This document shows, piece by piece, positions 1 through 7,801 of a DNA stretch of 64,000 nt. The DNA is from an uncultured Gammaproteobacteria bacterium. Lineage in GTDB: Bacteria > Pseudomonadota > Gammaproteobacteria > Pseudomonadales > Azotimanducaceae. The position numbers and the translations under genes were made by a program. The stretch covers positions 1-64,000 of the forward strand of contig CAJWNY010000004.1 in assembly GCA_913043815.1 (NCBI GenBank), written 5' to 3'. The notes beneath the pieces were generated by a model that saw only the letters and a program-made list of their open reading frames with translations, was not told where the DNA came from and did no database searches. Each line of letters opens with the position of its first letter. The first letter of the stretch is position 1.

Positions 1-1
1 A

Positions 2-121
2 CCACAGACTCCGGGACCACAGACTCCGGGACCACAGACTTTGGGATCGCAGACTCCTGGGCCGCAGACTTCAGGGCCGCAGATTCCAGGACCACAGACC
101 TTGGGGTCGCAGACTTCCGAA
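2..121 (+). repeat. 15-bp tandem repeat encoding GPQTx-type pentapeptides in fliK
   Basis: Eight consecutive 15-nt units are visible in frame, reading PQTPG, PQTPG, PQTLG, SQTPG, PQTSG, PQIPG, PQTLG, SQTSE. The PQTLG-SQT pair recurs every four units, so there is a weaker 60-nt higher-order period. Unit 1 begins at the window edge and the array probably continues upstream. Confidence 0.9.
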
Positions 122-1276
122 TCAATAGGTGGATCTCAGCAATTCACGACTGAAACAATTCCTAGTAAAAGTTACAGTGATGAATCTAAGGTGATTGCGG
201 AGTCAAACACGGAAGTAGCCTCTTCAATTTTAAGTGGCTTGTTGAGTAAAAGCGCTTTACGAAATAACCCTGCAGAAAGAACTATTGAAAATGCATCGCA
301 GGGCGCATTAACTCAAGCCACAAATCTGGATAGGTCGGCAGACAGCACCTTGTCGGCGCTACGAGCGCTACAAGCCTTTAGTTTGGTAAAGCCAGACGCC
401 AAGACTGGCGACCTTCGTCCCGGTAGTGGTGAGTTGGTGAACCCGATGGCCAGCACTATGATCGGTGCTCATGATTTGCGCGCTCAGCGTCAGCAAATAA
501 TACGCGGAGGGCAATCTGCTGAAGCAAGTAAAGATTTTGCTGAAAAGGAAGTTGATGGGTCGGACAAAGCGAGCATGGCCAAGATCATGTCCGAAAAATT
601 ATCTATCTCTGACTTGAGACAAGCAAGACAAGCAATTGATTCAGCTATGGAATTTGCTCGCTCGAACGTCCAGAATAGAGAGGATTTATTATCTGCGCCG
701 GTTGCGGGGGAGAGCGCATTTGCTGCTAGTTCAACGCTAGCTGCACCGCCCGTCAGCGCACTTCAAGGTGCAACGACTAACGTAGCGCCGGTGACCACCA
801 GTTTAGGCGGAGTGCTAAGTGCCAATGATCCGAGTTTAATGCAGGCGCGGATGCAGCCTTATCAAGATTGGGCTGAAAAATTCGGCGAAGTGCTGGGACA
901 AAAATTGTCCTTAGCAGTGAAGCAAGGGACCTGGGCGATAAAGTTAAACCTGAACCCACATAGTTTGGGTGAAATTGCTATTTCGCTGGAGGTTGGCGAA
1001 AAGGGAATTGAGGGCCAATTGTCAGCAAATGACGGCGCTGTTCGTCAATTAATGAGTGACGCACTGCCTAAGCTTCGCGCCTCGCTAGAGGATCTTTTCG
1101 GTCAAAGCGGTAACGTAAATATTGAAGTGGGCAGCGACGACGCGACCAAAGATAAACAGTCATCCGGGGACATGGTGGAAATAGCCATAGATCTTGAAGA
1201 CGAAATGTTTAATGACAGCAAAGTTATGTCAGGAAGCGGTATCACCTTGCGAGATGGTTTTGATGTCTTGGTTTAA
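2..1276 (+). CDS. fliK: Flagellar hook-length control protein FliK (5' end outside window)
   Basis: The reading frame is open from the window edge, so the true start lies upstream; an internal TTG at 41 is not a convincing start because it falls inside a repeat. FliK is the secreted ruler that measures hook length and switches the export gate from hook to filament substrates through FlhB. The C-terminal part (nucleotides about 850-1150) shows the Flg_hook pattern, with LNPHSLGEIAISLEV followed by a conserved helix ending in PKLRASLEDLF. The N-terminal visible part is a proline/glutamine-rich pentapeptide repeat, and the middle is low-complexity and Ser/Ala-rich, as usual for the stretchable ruler region. 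fliL follows 39 bases later on the same strand. Confidence 0.9.
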   Translation, partial: PQTPGPQTPGPQTLGSQTPGPQTSGPQIPGPQTLGSQTSESIGGSQQFTTETIPSKSYSDESKVIAESNTEVASSILSGLLSKSALRNNPAERTIENASQGALTQATNLDRSADSTLSALRALQAFSLVKPDAKTGDLRPGSGELVNPMASTMIGAHDLRAQRQQIIRGGQSAEASKDFAEKEVDGSDKASMAKIMSEKLSISDLRQARQAIDSAMEFARSNVQNREDLLSAPVAGESAFAASSTLAAPPVSALQGATTNVAPVTTSLGGVLSANDPSLMQARMQPYQDWAEKFGEVLGQKLSLAVKQGTWAIKLNLNPHSLGEIAISLEVGEKGIEGQLSANDGAVRQLMSDALPKLRASLEDLFGQSGNVNIEVGSDDATKDKQSSGDMVEIAIDLEDEMFNDSKVMSGSGITLRDGFDVLV

Positions 1277-1315
1277 ATTTTACAGGTGCAGTGCACCAAA
1301 AGTTAGGAGAATAAA

Positions 1316-1891
1316 GTGGCTGAAGTAGAAGATGTTGAAGCATCCGGCGGCAAAGGCGGTCTGATTAAAATTATTCTTGTTGTTCTTTTAGTGCTAATTG
1401 TAGCTATTGGCTCAGCCTTGGGCAGCCTCTTTTTTACTGGGTTTTTTGACGCGCCCGAAGAAGATGCGGCAGAAATAGCCATTGCCGAGTTAGAGGCTGA
1501 AATAGAAAATACTGAAGCGCTGCAGCAACCGGAAAAAGTTTCTAAGGAAACTTTGGAGGAAGAAAAATTCAAACCAGCGTATCACTCGTTTTCTGCGCCT
1601 TTTGTCGCCAACGTAATGAACTCGCGCAAGGTTTTGCAAATCTCCTTAGCCATAATGACTTACTATGACGAAAGGGTAATAGAAGCAATAACGACCCATG
1701 AGTTGGCAATCACTTCGTCAATTCTTGACCGCTTGCGTATGATCACAGAGCCGGAGATTAAAGATCCGGATTTTCGTCGTGAGCTTGCCGAAGACTTAAC
1801 GTTGGTGATTAACGAGGTTTTAGAGAAGTTTGAAGAATTCAAATTCGCTGGCGTTGAAGAGGTCTATTTCACAGGTTTTGTAGTCCAATAA
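1316..1891 (+). CDS. fliL: Flagellar basal body-associated protein FliL
   Basis: This 191-residue protein has the FliL plan: a short cytoplasmic acidic N-terminus, one membrane helix near residues 17-42 (IKIILVVLLVLIVAIGSALG) and a periplasmic domain that includes YHSFSAPFVANVM and the tail VYFTGFVVQ. FliL surrounds the stator units and supports torque generation. GTG is the start, chosen because a clear Shine-Dalgarno (TTAGGAGA) lies just upstream and no ATG precedes the membrane helix. It sits between fliK and fliM, the usual order in polar-flagellated gammaproteobacteria. Confidence 0.93.
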   Translation: MAEVEDVEASGGKGGLIKIILVVLLVLIVAIGSALGSLFFTGFFDAPEEDAAEIAIAELEAEIENTEALQQPEKVSKETLEEEKFKPAYHSFSAPFVANVMNSRKVLQISLAIMTYYDERVIEAITTHELAITSSILDRLRMITEPEIKDPDFRRELAEDLTLVINEVLEKFEEFKFAGVEEVYFTGFVVQ

Positions 1892-1956
1892 AATTCTAGC
1901 ATTTAGCTTTACAGTTGGCGTGATCAATTATTCATGCCCCGATTCAGAAGAAAAAT

Positions 1957-2964
1957 ATGGCTGATGACAATAGTAGGTTGCTGTCCGATGAAGAATTGCT
2001 CGCCATCGAAGAAATGGTTGCTTCGGGTGACCTAGATGGAGAGGGATTTAACGTTGGCGTTGCGTCAAATCGCTATGACTTGACACTGCAAGACACCAGC
2101 GTTGGCGTTAATGTAACGGCCATCGAGCAGATCAATGATCGGTTTCATCGTTTCTTGCGTGCCGGGCTGCTTGAGGATTTGCGCTACAACCCGAAGCTCA
2201 AATCGGGGCGTATTGACATCATAAAGTATAGTGAATATGTACAGAGCACGGAGCCGCCGGTTTCTGTCAATGTTTTGAGGATAGACCCACTGCGCGGAGA
2301 GTGTCTTTGTCTAATCCACTCTCAAGTTGTTTTTAGTTGTTTAGATAACTGGTTTGGTGGTAACGCACGCACACTTGCGTCTGTGCCAGCGGGGCGGATT
2401 TTTACGCCTACAGAAACAGCAGTGATCGATAAAATACGCAGCGTAGTTTTTGACTCGCTTACTGAGGCTTGGTCGCCGTTCCTAAAGATAGAATGCGAAA
2501 TTTCCTCTGCCGAAATTAGTGCGGTGTTTGCAAACATCGCTGCAGATGACGATATGGTAATTCTTAATCGATTCGAAACGGAAATTATGGGCGATGAGAG
2601 CGAGAAAGGCTTTATAGATATCGTCTACCCTTACGCTAGCTTAAAGTTAGTTCGCGATGTGCTGCGTGCTCGAGTTGAGACCAGTCCTGGCAATGCTCAG
2701 GCAGAGAGTGAGTGGAGCAAGACTTTAAACGCAAGTGTTGATGAAGTAGAAGCAAAGGTCGTGGTGAAGGCCGCAGAAATTTCTATCTCCATTGATCAGT
2801 TATCAAATCTCAAAGTGGGAGATTGGTTGCCGTTTAGAGCGCCAGACCATGCCGAAGTCTCCGTAAATGGGTTCCCAATTTTTAACGCGGATGTTGGAAG
2901 TCGCGGTAACCAAGTCGCAGTTCAAATTGTCAGTAGCGTTTTGTCAAAGGAAAATCATGAGTGA
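1957..2964 (+). CDS. fliM: Flagellar motor switch protein FliM
   Basis: At 335 residues this is a full-length FliM, the middle layer of the C-ring that binds CheY-P and sets the direction of rotation. It opens with the N-terminal CheY-binding peptide type (LLSDEELLAIEEMV), continues with a CheC-like middle domain (NRYDLTLQDT, then the FSCLDNWFGGNART segment) and ends in a SpoA/FliN-like domain with LSNLKVGDWLPF. The ATG follows an AGAAGAAA ribosome site. Its end overlaps fliN by 8 bases, so the two switch proteins are probably translationally coupled. Confidence 0.95.
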   Translation: MADDNSRLLSDEELLAIEEMVASGDLDGEGFNVGVASNRYDLTLQDTSVGVNVTAIEQINDRFHRFLRAGLLEDLRYNPKLKSGRIDIIKYSEYVQSTEPPVSVNVLRIDPLRGECLCLIHSQVVFSCLDNWFGGNARTLASVPAGRIFTPTETAVIDKIRSVVFDSLTEAWSPFLKIECEISSAEISAVFANIAADDDMVILNRFETEIMGDESEKGFIDIVYPYASLKLVRDVLRARVETSPGNAQAESEWSKTLNASVDEVEAKVVVKAAEISISIDQLSNLKVGDWLPFRAPDHAEVSVNGFPIFNADVGSRGNQVAVQIVSSVLSKENHE

Positions 2965-3271
2965 AAATGAAGAAAATTTAGAATCCCCAGCCGCTGAGTC
3001 GGAGGCCGAATCGAATATTGATCAAGAGGTCATTCGCGCAATACCCATCTCAATGACGGTTGAAGTCGGCAGCACCAGTTTAAAACTGCGCGACTTGCTG
3101 CGACTCTCCCAAGGCAGCGTCCTAGAGTTAGATCGCTCTGTAGGGGAATTAATGGACGTGAAGATTAACAATACCATCATCGCAAAGGGCGAAGTGGTTA
3201 CAGTGGGCGATAAGCTTGGTATTAGCGTTGTTGAAATCGTCGCGCCGCTGGAAAGAGTTAAGCCGGTCTAG
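2957..3271 (+). CDS. fliN: Flagellar motor switch protein FliN
   Basis: This 104-residue protein is the lower C-ring component that also docks the FliH-FliI export ATPase. After an acidic 35-residue leader comes the SpoA domain: IPISMTVEVGSTSLKLRDLL, then QGSVLELDRSVGELMDVKIN and GEVVTVGDKLGISVVEIV, all close to the family consensus. I chose ATG 2957 over in-frame upstream codons because it gives the normal length and places the start inside the fliM end, as is common. fliO starts 4 bases after its stop. Confidence 0.95.
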   Translation: MSENEENLESPAAESEAESNIDQEVIRAIPISMTVEVGSTSLKLRDLLRLSQGSVLELDRSVGELMDVKINNTIIAKGEVVTVGDKLGISVVEIVAPLERVKPV

Positions 3272-3275
3272 CTCA

Positions 3276-3635
3276 ATGGAAGTTTCACCGCTAGTTTCAG
3301 CTTTTCTTAGCTTCTTATTTGTTATTGGTTTGTTGCTTTTGACTCTTTGGTTTATCAGGGCTAGAGGCGTAGGCGTTGCGACAAGAACAAGCGGAGATCT
3401 GCAAGTGATGCAAACTCTGCGTATGGGAGCCAAGCATCATCTTAGCGTTGTTAGATATGGCGATCGGACATTACTGCTGGGCATTAGTGGGCAACAAATA
3501 TCCCTTTTGGACAACCAAGCCTCGGATGACTCGCCTATGCGCGAAAATAGTGAGGACTCACTAAACGGCCCTGCCTCAGGCCAGCCTCCAAAATCGTTTG
3601 CGGCAAATCTGAAAAGCCTATTACCGAAGCGCTAG
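3276..3635 (+). CDS. fliO: Flagellar biosynthetic protein FliO
   Basis: This 119-residue protein has an N-terminal membrane helix near residues 7-27 (AFLSFLFVIGLLLLTLWFI) and a short cytoplasmic domain containing LQVMQTLRMGAKHHLSVVRYGDRTLLLGI, the typical FliO region. FliO helps assemble the FliP-FliQ-FliR export gate. The start at ATG 3276 immediately follows the fliN stop. Unusually, fliP does not follow: two other genes and a regulatory gap intervene before 5955. FliO is a weakly conserved family, so position and topology carry much of the call. Confidence 0.85.
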   Translation: MEVSPLVSAFLSFLFVIGLLLLTLWFIRARGVGVATRTSGDLQVMQTLRMGAKHHLSVVRYGDRTLLLGISGQQISLLDNQASDDSPMRENSEDSLNGPASGQPPKSFAANLKSLLPKR

Positions 3636-3755
3636 GCTAGTGAGGTGTTGGACCATTGGTCTTGTACCCCTTTTGCATGCGGTTCATAGTAATGGTACTT
3701 CCAAAAGTAATTTTAAGAATAATATCCCTAATCAAAATAAAAGAGTCCTAATCTC

Positions 3756-4469
3756 GTGAATAAAACTAATGATTACAGCGATGATAAAGCCTACCGAAGA
3801 ATGCTTTTTGAACTTGGTTCTCTGGTGAATGGTAATCGGGCCAGAAGTCATGCTCACCGAAGTCAAATTATCGATAATGTGACGAATGGCCTAAGTAGCT
3901 TGTTAACAGCCTTTAGCCGAAATCGCAATTTGATGAGCGAGTCTACGACTAATATCTACCGGTCGCGTAGGGTGTTTCTTGAGAGCAAGTCTGATTACCA
4001 GGCGCTAAACGCCGAGCAGCGGCAGCGAGTTATGGACGAGATAGAATATCAATGCCTAAAGCAACGCTCTGACAGCAATCGAGAAATCATGTCTTTGAAC
4101 GTCGCTTTGACGCGCTTCAACCAAGAATTCGTTCAACTGTTGGAAGCTGTAAAAGAAACTAACGCAGCCAAACTCTATTTCAATGATGTTCAGCACGAGC
4201 ACAACGTCGAAATATTAGATAACGGTTTGGACGCTGTAGGTCTTACAGAAGGAGCTGGAGAATTTGGTAACCTAATTGCCCAGCTTACGGAGCAAGTAAG
4301 CGCAAATACCGAACTTTTAGAAGAAGGTTTCGAAGCTTCTAACCAGAATGGGCAGAAATTTGCAGAAATCCGTGAATCCTTAGAGGCGGAATTAGCAGCT
4401 ATTGACGAGTGTTGGGATAAGATCGAAGCCCAGCAAGCTCTAGCAGCTGAACTGGTGGCTTCACTCTGA
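3756..4469 (+). CDS. Unknown helical protein inserted between fliO and fliP
   Basis: I do not recognise this 237-residue protein. It starts at GTG and has no signal peptide or membrane segment. The composition is strongly helical, acidic and rich in Glu, Gln, Asn and Ala, with coiled-coil-like stretches around residues 85-140 and 180-237 (for example LAQLTEQVSANTELLEEGF and IRESLEAELAAIDECW). It lies 120 bases after fliO and ends convergently with the lytic transglycosylase gene. The position inside a flagellar cluster suggests a flagellar accessory protein or export chaperone, but that is inference from location and predicted fold only. Confidence 0.6.
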   Translation: MNKTNDYSDDKAYRRMLFELGSLVNGNRARSHAHRSQIIDNVTNGLSSLLTAFSRNRNLMSESTTNIYRSRRVFLESKSDYQALNAEQRQRVMDEIEYQCLKQRSDSNREIMSLNVALTRFNQEFVQLLEAVKETNAAKLYFNDVQHEHNVEILDNGLDAVGLTEGAGEFGNLIAQLTEQVSANTELLEEGFEASNQNGQKFAEIRESLEAELAAIDECWDKIEAQQALAAELVASL

Positions 4470-4512
4470 TCGAACTTCTGCTTTTGTTGTGTCTGACTGA
4501 GCTCAAAAAATT

Positions 4513-4524
4513 GCCAACGTTGGC
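4513..4524. other. 12-bp perfect palindrome between convergent genes
   Basis: GCCAACGTTGGC is a loopless perfect palindrome in the 98-base gap between two converging genes. Without a loop or T-run it is a poor terminator; a protein-binding site is possible. Confidence 0.3.
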
Positions 4525-4567
4525 TTTGCGAGAAAGCTGCTCTTAAGGGTGGTGCGCGCCAGAGAAG

Positions 4568-5587
4568 TCAGGGCTGTAGACTCTTTTCTTCTAAAAGTAT
4601 TTCCACTGCGCCCAGTAACTCCGAGTCCAGGGTGGTGCCAAGCCACACTGGCAGGTTGTTACGTAGCTTAAGCAACTGTGATTCAGTGCAATTTACCCCA
4701 GTTTTTTCTAGCCAGCGGCGAAACTTCTCCCCGCGTTCACCGGGACTGTGGTGGCTCAAAAGCAGTGATCTTACACCTGCGGTTGAACAAGGGTTGTCGG
4801 GTTTTGTTTGGACTCGCCCTGTGCTCTTTACGTCAAGAGTCTGGTTGCTAAACGTATTCGTGGAAGTGGGCTCGTTTGACAGAGCTTCTTGAAGGGCATT
4901 TTGCGCTTCTGGCTCCTCTGTAGTTTCCAGCGATTCTCTAAGCAAAGCAGCGTCCTCCGCTAGCTCGGGCGCCGCGCTGGCGGCTGCATTTGCTGATTTT
5001 TCTTTTATTTGGTTTGCGATTTTTTCGGAGGTTGTGTCGTCTTCGGCAAGAATATCGCGCTGTTTAAATACTGCTTCCGCATAGTCTGTTGCCTGTTGTG
5101 GAAACCCCTCTGCGTTTGCAATTGTGGTGGGTCCAAGATGGTAACTACCTAAGGCTTGAATTAAAGAATCGTTACTTTCAATTTCTGCATTTTGGTCTAT
5201 TAGTTCTTTAAGATAGCTCACTCCTGCGTCTATATTTATGCATGGGTCAAATAACAGTTCGCGCTGCGTGATACCCAAATGCTCTGCTGTGAGAGGCCAC
5301 TTTATCTGCATAACACCGATCGCTTCTGAACTAGATACCGCCTCTGGGTTTAAGCTGCTTTCTACAATAGCCACGGCGATAGCCAGTTCAACATCGATAC
5401 TGTAGCGCTCTGCAGAGCGAATAAAGCAGGTTATATAGGGTATATCGCTAAGACGCTTGTCTGGTGTCTTGCCCGAATTTTCTGCCTCGGCCCAAGCCGT
5501 GTTTAAAACCGGCATAGTTAAAAAAACAAGCATTGCGAACTGCATCTGTCTCGTAAATGTTGGAGAGCGTAATAGTGATTTAATCAA
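4568..5587 (-). CDS. Exported lytic transglycosylase (SLT fold), antisense within the fli cluster
   Basis: This 339-residue protein carries a lysozyme-like SLT domain near residues 50-170. VAIVESSLNPEAV contains the catalytic Glu (about E76), followed by EAIGVMQIKWP and the late block ALGSYHLGPTTIA (usual form: A-Y-N-x-G). Such enzymes cleave the glycan strand to 1,6-anhydro-muropeptides and can open the wall for envelope machines such as flagella. A signal peptide is visible, basic at first and then MQFAMLVFLTMPVLNTAWA. TTG at 5587 is used because the next Met would remove the basic region. The C-terminal half is low-complexity, then a Cys-containing tail of unknown role. The strand is opposite to all flagellar genes around it. 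Confidence 0.8.
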   Translation of the reverse strand: MIKSLLRSPTFTRQMQFAMLVFLTMPVLNTAWAEAENSGKTPDKRLSDIPYITCFIRSAERYSIDVELAIAVAIVESSLNPEAVSSSEAIGVMQIKWPLTAEHLGITQRELLFDPCINIDAGVSYLKELIDQNAEIESNDSLIQALGSYHLGPTTIANAEGFPQQATDYAEAVFKQRDILAEDDTTSEKIANQIKEKSANAAASAAPELAEDAALLRESLETTEEPEAQNALQEALSNEPTSTNTFSNQTLDVKSTGRVQTKPDNPCSTAGVRSLLLSHHSPGERGEKFRRWLEKTGVNCTESQLLKLRNNLPVWLGTTLDSELLGAVEILLEEKSLQP

Positions 5588-5726
5588 GTCGAGGTATTCC
5601 TAAGTTCATCCAGAGCTTTAGTTTTAGATACAAGTGCTGCGCTGGTCGCTAATGAGTCCCGTTTTGCCCGGCTATGCCGCCCCTTGTTTCTAGATAGTTA
5701 TGCAAAGAATAGCGCCTCGTCAAGCC

Positions 5727-5740
5727 GTCGAAAAATCGAC
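5727..5740. promoter_or_regulatory. FleQ/FlrA-like enhancer palindrome
   Basis: GTCGAAAAATCGAC is a perfect 5-bp inverted repeat around AAAA. It matches 11 of 14 positions of the FleQ box GTCAATAAATTGAC as I recall it from Pseudomonas. It lies about 110 bases upstream of the predicted sigma-54 start, a normal enhancer distance. Assignment to a FleQ-type activator is inference. Confidence 0.5.
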
Positions 5741-5820
5741 CAATGGAGTTAAAAAGACGTCACTTTTTTTAGTGTTTCACCTTGGCTACGATAACTCATT
5801 GATTCATATACGTATTATTA

Positions 5821-5838
5821 TTGGCATCGACTTTGCAT
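5821..5838 (+). promoter_or_regulatory. Sigma-54 promoter for fliPQR-flhB
   Basis: TTGGCATCGACTTTGCAT matches the -24/-12 consensus TTGGCACG-N4-TTGCA, with the invariant GG (5823-5824) and GC (5835-5836) exactly 10 bases apart. Predicted transcription starts near 5848, about 107 bases before the fliP ATG. Sigma-54 control of this flagellar class is normal in polar-flagellated gammaproteobacteria. Confidence 0.75.
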
Positions 5839-5954
5839 ATACATTCTCGTAAGACCTAATGGCAAGAAATTGCCACCGATCATATTTCTGGCAACGCCTT
5901 GCAGGCTTTCTACCTGTTGCAGCGGAAAGGGTCTAAAAGAAAATGAAGGTTTAA

Positions 5955-6746
5955 ATGGTATCACTGAACAAAAGCATAAGCGAAACTCGCAAAGAGCAGG
6001 CCAAAGGCCGTTTATCTATTTTAGTATTGGCCAGTCTATTTCTGGCATTACCGAGTTTCGGTTATGCCGAAGGCATCCCTGCCTTGAAAATTCTAGAAGC
6101 TAACGAAGGCGGCACAGAGTACAGCTTGTCTCTACAACTGCTTATTGTTATGACGCTGTTGGGTTTTTTGCCCTCTATCCTTATTTTGATGACCTCTTTT
6201 ACCCGAATAATTATTGTTCTTTCTCTATTGCGTCAAGCCATGGGTACAGCGCAAACCCCTCCAAATCAGGTGTTGGTAGGTATTGCGATTTTTTTGACTC
6301 TTTTTATTATGAATCCGGTTCTAGAATCTATTTACAACAACGCACTTGAGCCAGTACAAAATAACGAGATCACATTTCAAGAGGGTTTAGATCGCGCACG
6401 AGTACCGCTACAAGAATTTATGTTGAATCAGACTCGTGAGAAAGATCTGATTATGTTTATGGAGATGTCCCAGTCTCCTGCCGTAGAAAATGCTGACGAT
6501 ATTCCTTTGAGCGCCTTGGTGCCGGCGTTCATTACCTCGGAACTAAAAACGGCTTTCACGATAGGCTTTTTGATTTATATCCCCTTCATCATTATTGACT
6601 TAGTAGTAGCCAGTGTCTTGATGTCCATGGGTATGATGATGCTCTCGCCAATGATGATTTCCATGCCTTTTAAACTCCTTCTTTTTGTACTCGTTGACGG
6701 CTGGGGATTAGTTACCAGCTCCCTCGTCGCTACATTTGTAACTTGA
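5955..6746 (+). CDS. fliP: Flagellar export gate protein FliP
   Basis: FliP (263 residues) forms the core pore of the flagellar type III export gate with FliQ and FliR. The protein has a cleavable-looking N-terminal signal (LSILVLASLFLALPSFGYAEG) and then family blocks: LQLLIVMTLLGFLPSILILM, TSFTRIIIVLSLLRQA, QTPPNQVLVGIAIFLTLFIM and the C-terminal IDLVVASVLMSMGMMMLSP. It is the first gene after the sigma-54 promoter, and fliQ begins 8 bases after its stop. Length and motifs are standard. Confidence 0.97.
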   Translation: MVSLNKSISETRKEQAKGRLSILVLASLFLALPSFGYAEGIPALKILEANEGGTEYSLSLQLLIVMTLLGFLPSILILMTSFTRIIIVLSLLRQAMGTAQTPPNQVLVGIAIFLTLFIMNPVLESIYNNALEPVQNNEITFQEGLDRARVPLQEFMLNQTREKDLIMFMEMSQSPAVENADDIPLSALVPAFITSELKTAFTIGFLIYIPFIIIDLVVASVLMSMGMMMLSPMMISMPFKLLLFVLVDGWGLVTSSLVATFVT

Positions 6747-6754
6747 GGTAAGCC

Positions 6755-7024
6755 ATGGATACATCACTTGTAATGGATATTGCGGTTGACTCGTTACGCG
6801 TAACTGTACTAGTTGCAGCGCCGATATTAGCGGCGGCTCTAATGTCTGGTCTGCTTGTTGGTATTTTGCAAGCAGCTACCTCTATTCAAGAAATGACTTT
6901 GAGTTTTATTCCGAAATTGGTTGTCATGGTATTGGCAATTCTTATTTTTGGCGAATGGCAAATTGCTGTGCTGGCGGACTACTTTGAAACGATATTTGAA
7001 CGCATAAGAACGATTACGTTATAG
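6755..7024 (+). CDS. fliQ: Flagellar export gate protein FliQ
   Basis: FliQ is an 89-residue protein with two membrane hairpin helices: VTVLVAAPILAAALMSGLLV and the second one around PKLVVMVLAILIFGEWQ. The intervening segment GILQAATSIQEMTLSFIPK is the most conserved part of the family. It packs around the FliP-FliR core of the export gate. The gene sits between fliP and fliR with 8- and 6-base gaps. Confidence 0.96.
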   Translation: MDTSLVMDIAVDSLRVTVLVAAPILAAALMSGLLVGILQAATSIQEMTLSFIPKLVVMVLAILIFGEWQIAVLADYFETIFERIRTITL

Positions 7025-7030
7025 CCGCGA

Positions 7031-7801
7031 ATGAATATCATGCTTCCAGAAATCGTCAACCTGCTACAAAATTTCATGTGGCCTTTTGTCCGCGTGTCCG
7101 TGGTACTAATTGCGGCACCTTTATTTGGCATGGAGGCGATTACTTTACGTATACGCATAGCCATTGGTTTTGTCCTAACGTGGATGATTTTTCCAATTGT
7201 AGAAGTACCGGAAATAGATCCCCTAAGTATATTTGCAGTACAAATGATGATTAACGAAATAATTGTTGGGATATTGATGGGGTTAACGCTTCAGATCGTA
7301 TTGGCGGCCATAATAACCAGTGGCCAAGCAGTTTCGTCAAGCATGGGTTTGGGTATGGCGAATATGGTTGACCCCAATTTAGGTAACGTCCCAACGCTGT
7401 CTCAGTTTTTTTTGGTAATCAGCATGCTTTTATTCCTAGGTCTGGGTGGTCACCTAGTCATAATCAGTATCCTTGTTCAAAGTTTCACCTCGTTGCCGAT
7501 CGGTGCTGGATTAGCAAATACCAATGCAATACAGGGTTTTTTGGTCTGGTCATCAACAATTTTTATAGGCGCACTAACATTAGTCCTGCCTATAATTTTA
7601 GGATTGCTGATGGTTAACGTTTGTCTTGGTGTAATTTCAAGAGCTTCTCCTAGCTTGAATGTTTTTGCTGTGGGTTTCCCTGCCCTTATACCACTTGGGT
7701 TTGGCATGGTAATTATCACGATGGCATTCATTATTTCGAGAATGGAAAGTCTATGGTTTGCGGGCTTTCAAATTCTTAACGAAAACTTGCTGGGATTGTA
7801 A
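7031..7801 (+). CDS. fliR: Flagellar export gate protein FliR
   Basis: FliR (256 residues) completes the FliPQR pore. It is hydrophobic throughout and shows the family blocks RVSVVLIAAPLFG near the start, MMINEIIVGILMGLTLQIV, GQAVSSSMGLGMANMVDP and the late segment RASPSLNVFAVGFPALIPLG. The stop codon TAA shares its last base with the flhB ATG, so translation of the gate and of its FlhB partner is likely coupled. Confidence 0.96.
   Translation: MNIMLPEIVNLLQNFMWPFVRVSVVLIAAPLFGMEAITLRIRIAIGFVLTWMIFPIVEVPEIDPLSIFAVQMMINEIIVGILMGLTLQIVLAAIITSGQAVSSSMGLGMANMVDPNLGNVPTLSQFFLVISMLLFLGLGGHLVIISILVQSFTSLPIGAGLANTNAIQGFLVWSSTIFIGALTLVLPIILGLLMVNVCLGVISRASPSLNVFAVGFPALIPLGFGMVIITMAFIISRMESLWFAGFQILNENLLGL

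Larger units (their letters stand above)
5588..5954. promoter_or_regulatory. Control region between the antisense transglycosylase and fliP
   Basis: This 367-base gap carries no gene. It contains a FleQ-like palindrome (5727-5740), an A6/T6-flanked inverted repeat AAAAAG...CTTTTT at 5751-5768, a sigma-54 promoter (5821-5838) and a small stem GGCAA-GAAA-TTGCC at 5861-5874. Together these mark it as the start of a separate fliPQR-flhB transcription unit. Confidence 0.7.

Noticed and set aside
3670-3707. Possible sigma-54 promoter before the unknown gene after fliO
   Set aside because: TTGTACCCCTTTTGCA looks tempting but lacks the GG at -24 and has 9 rather than 10 bases to GC.
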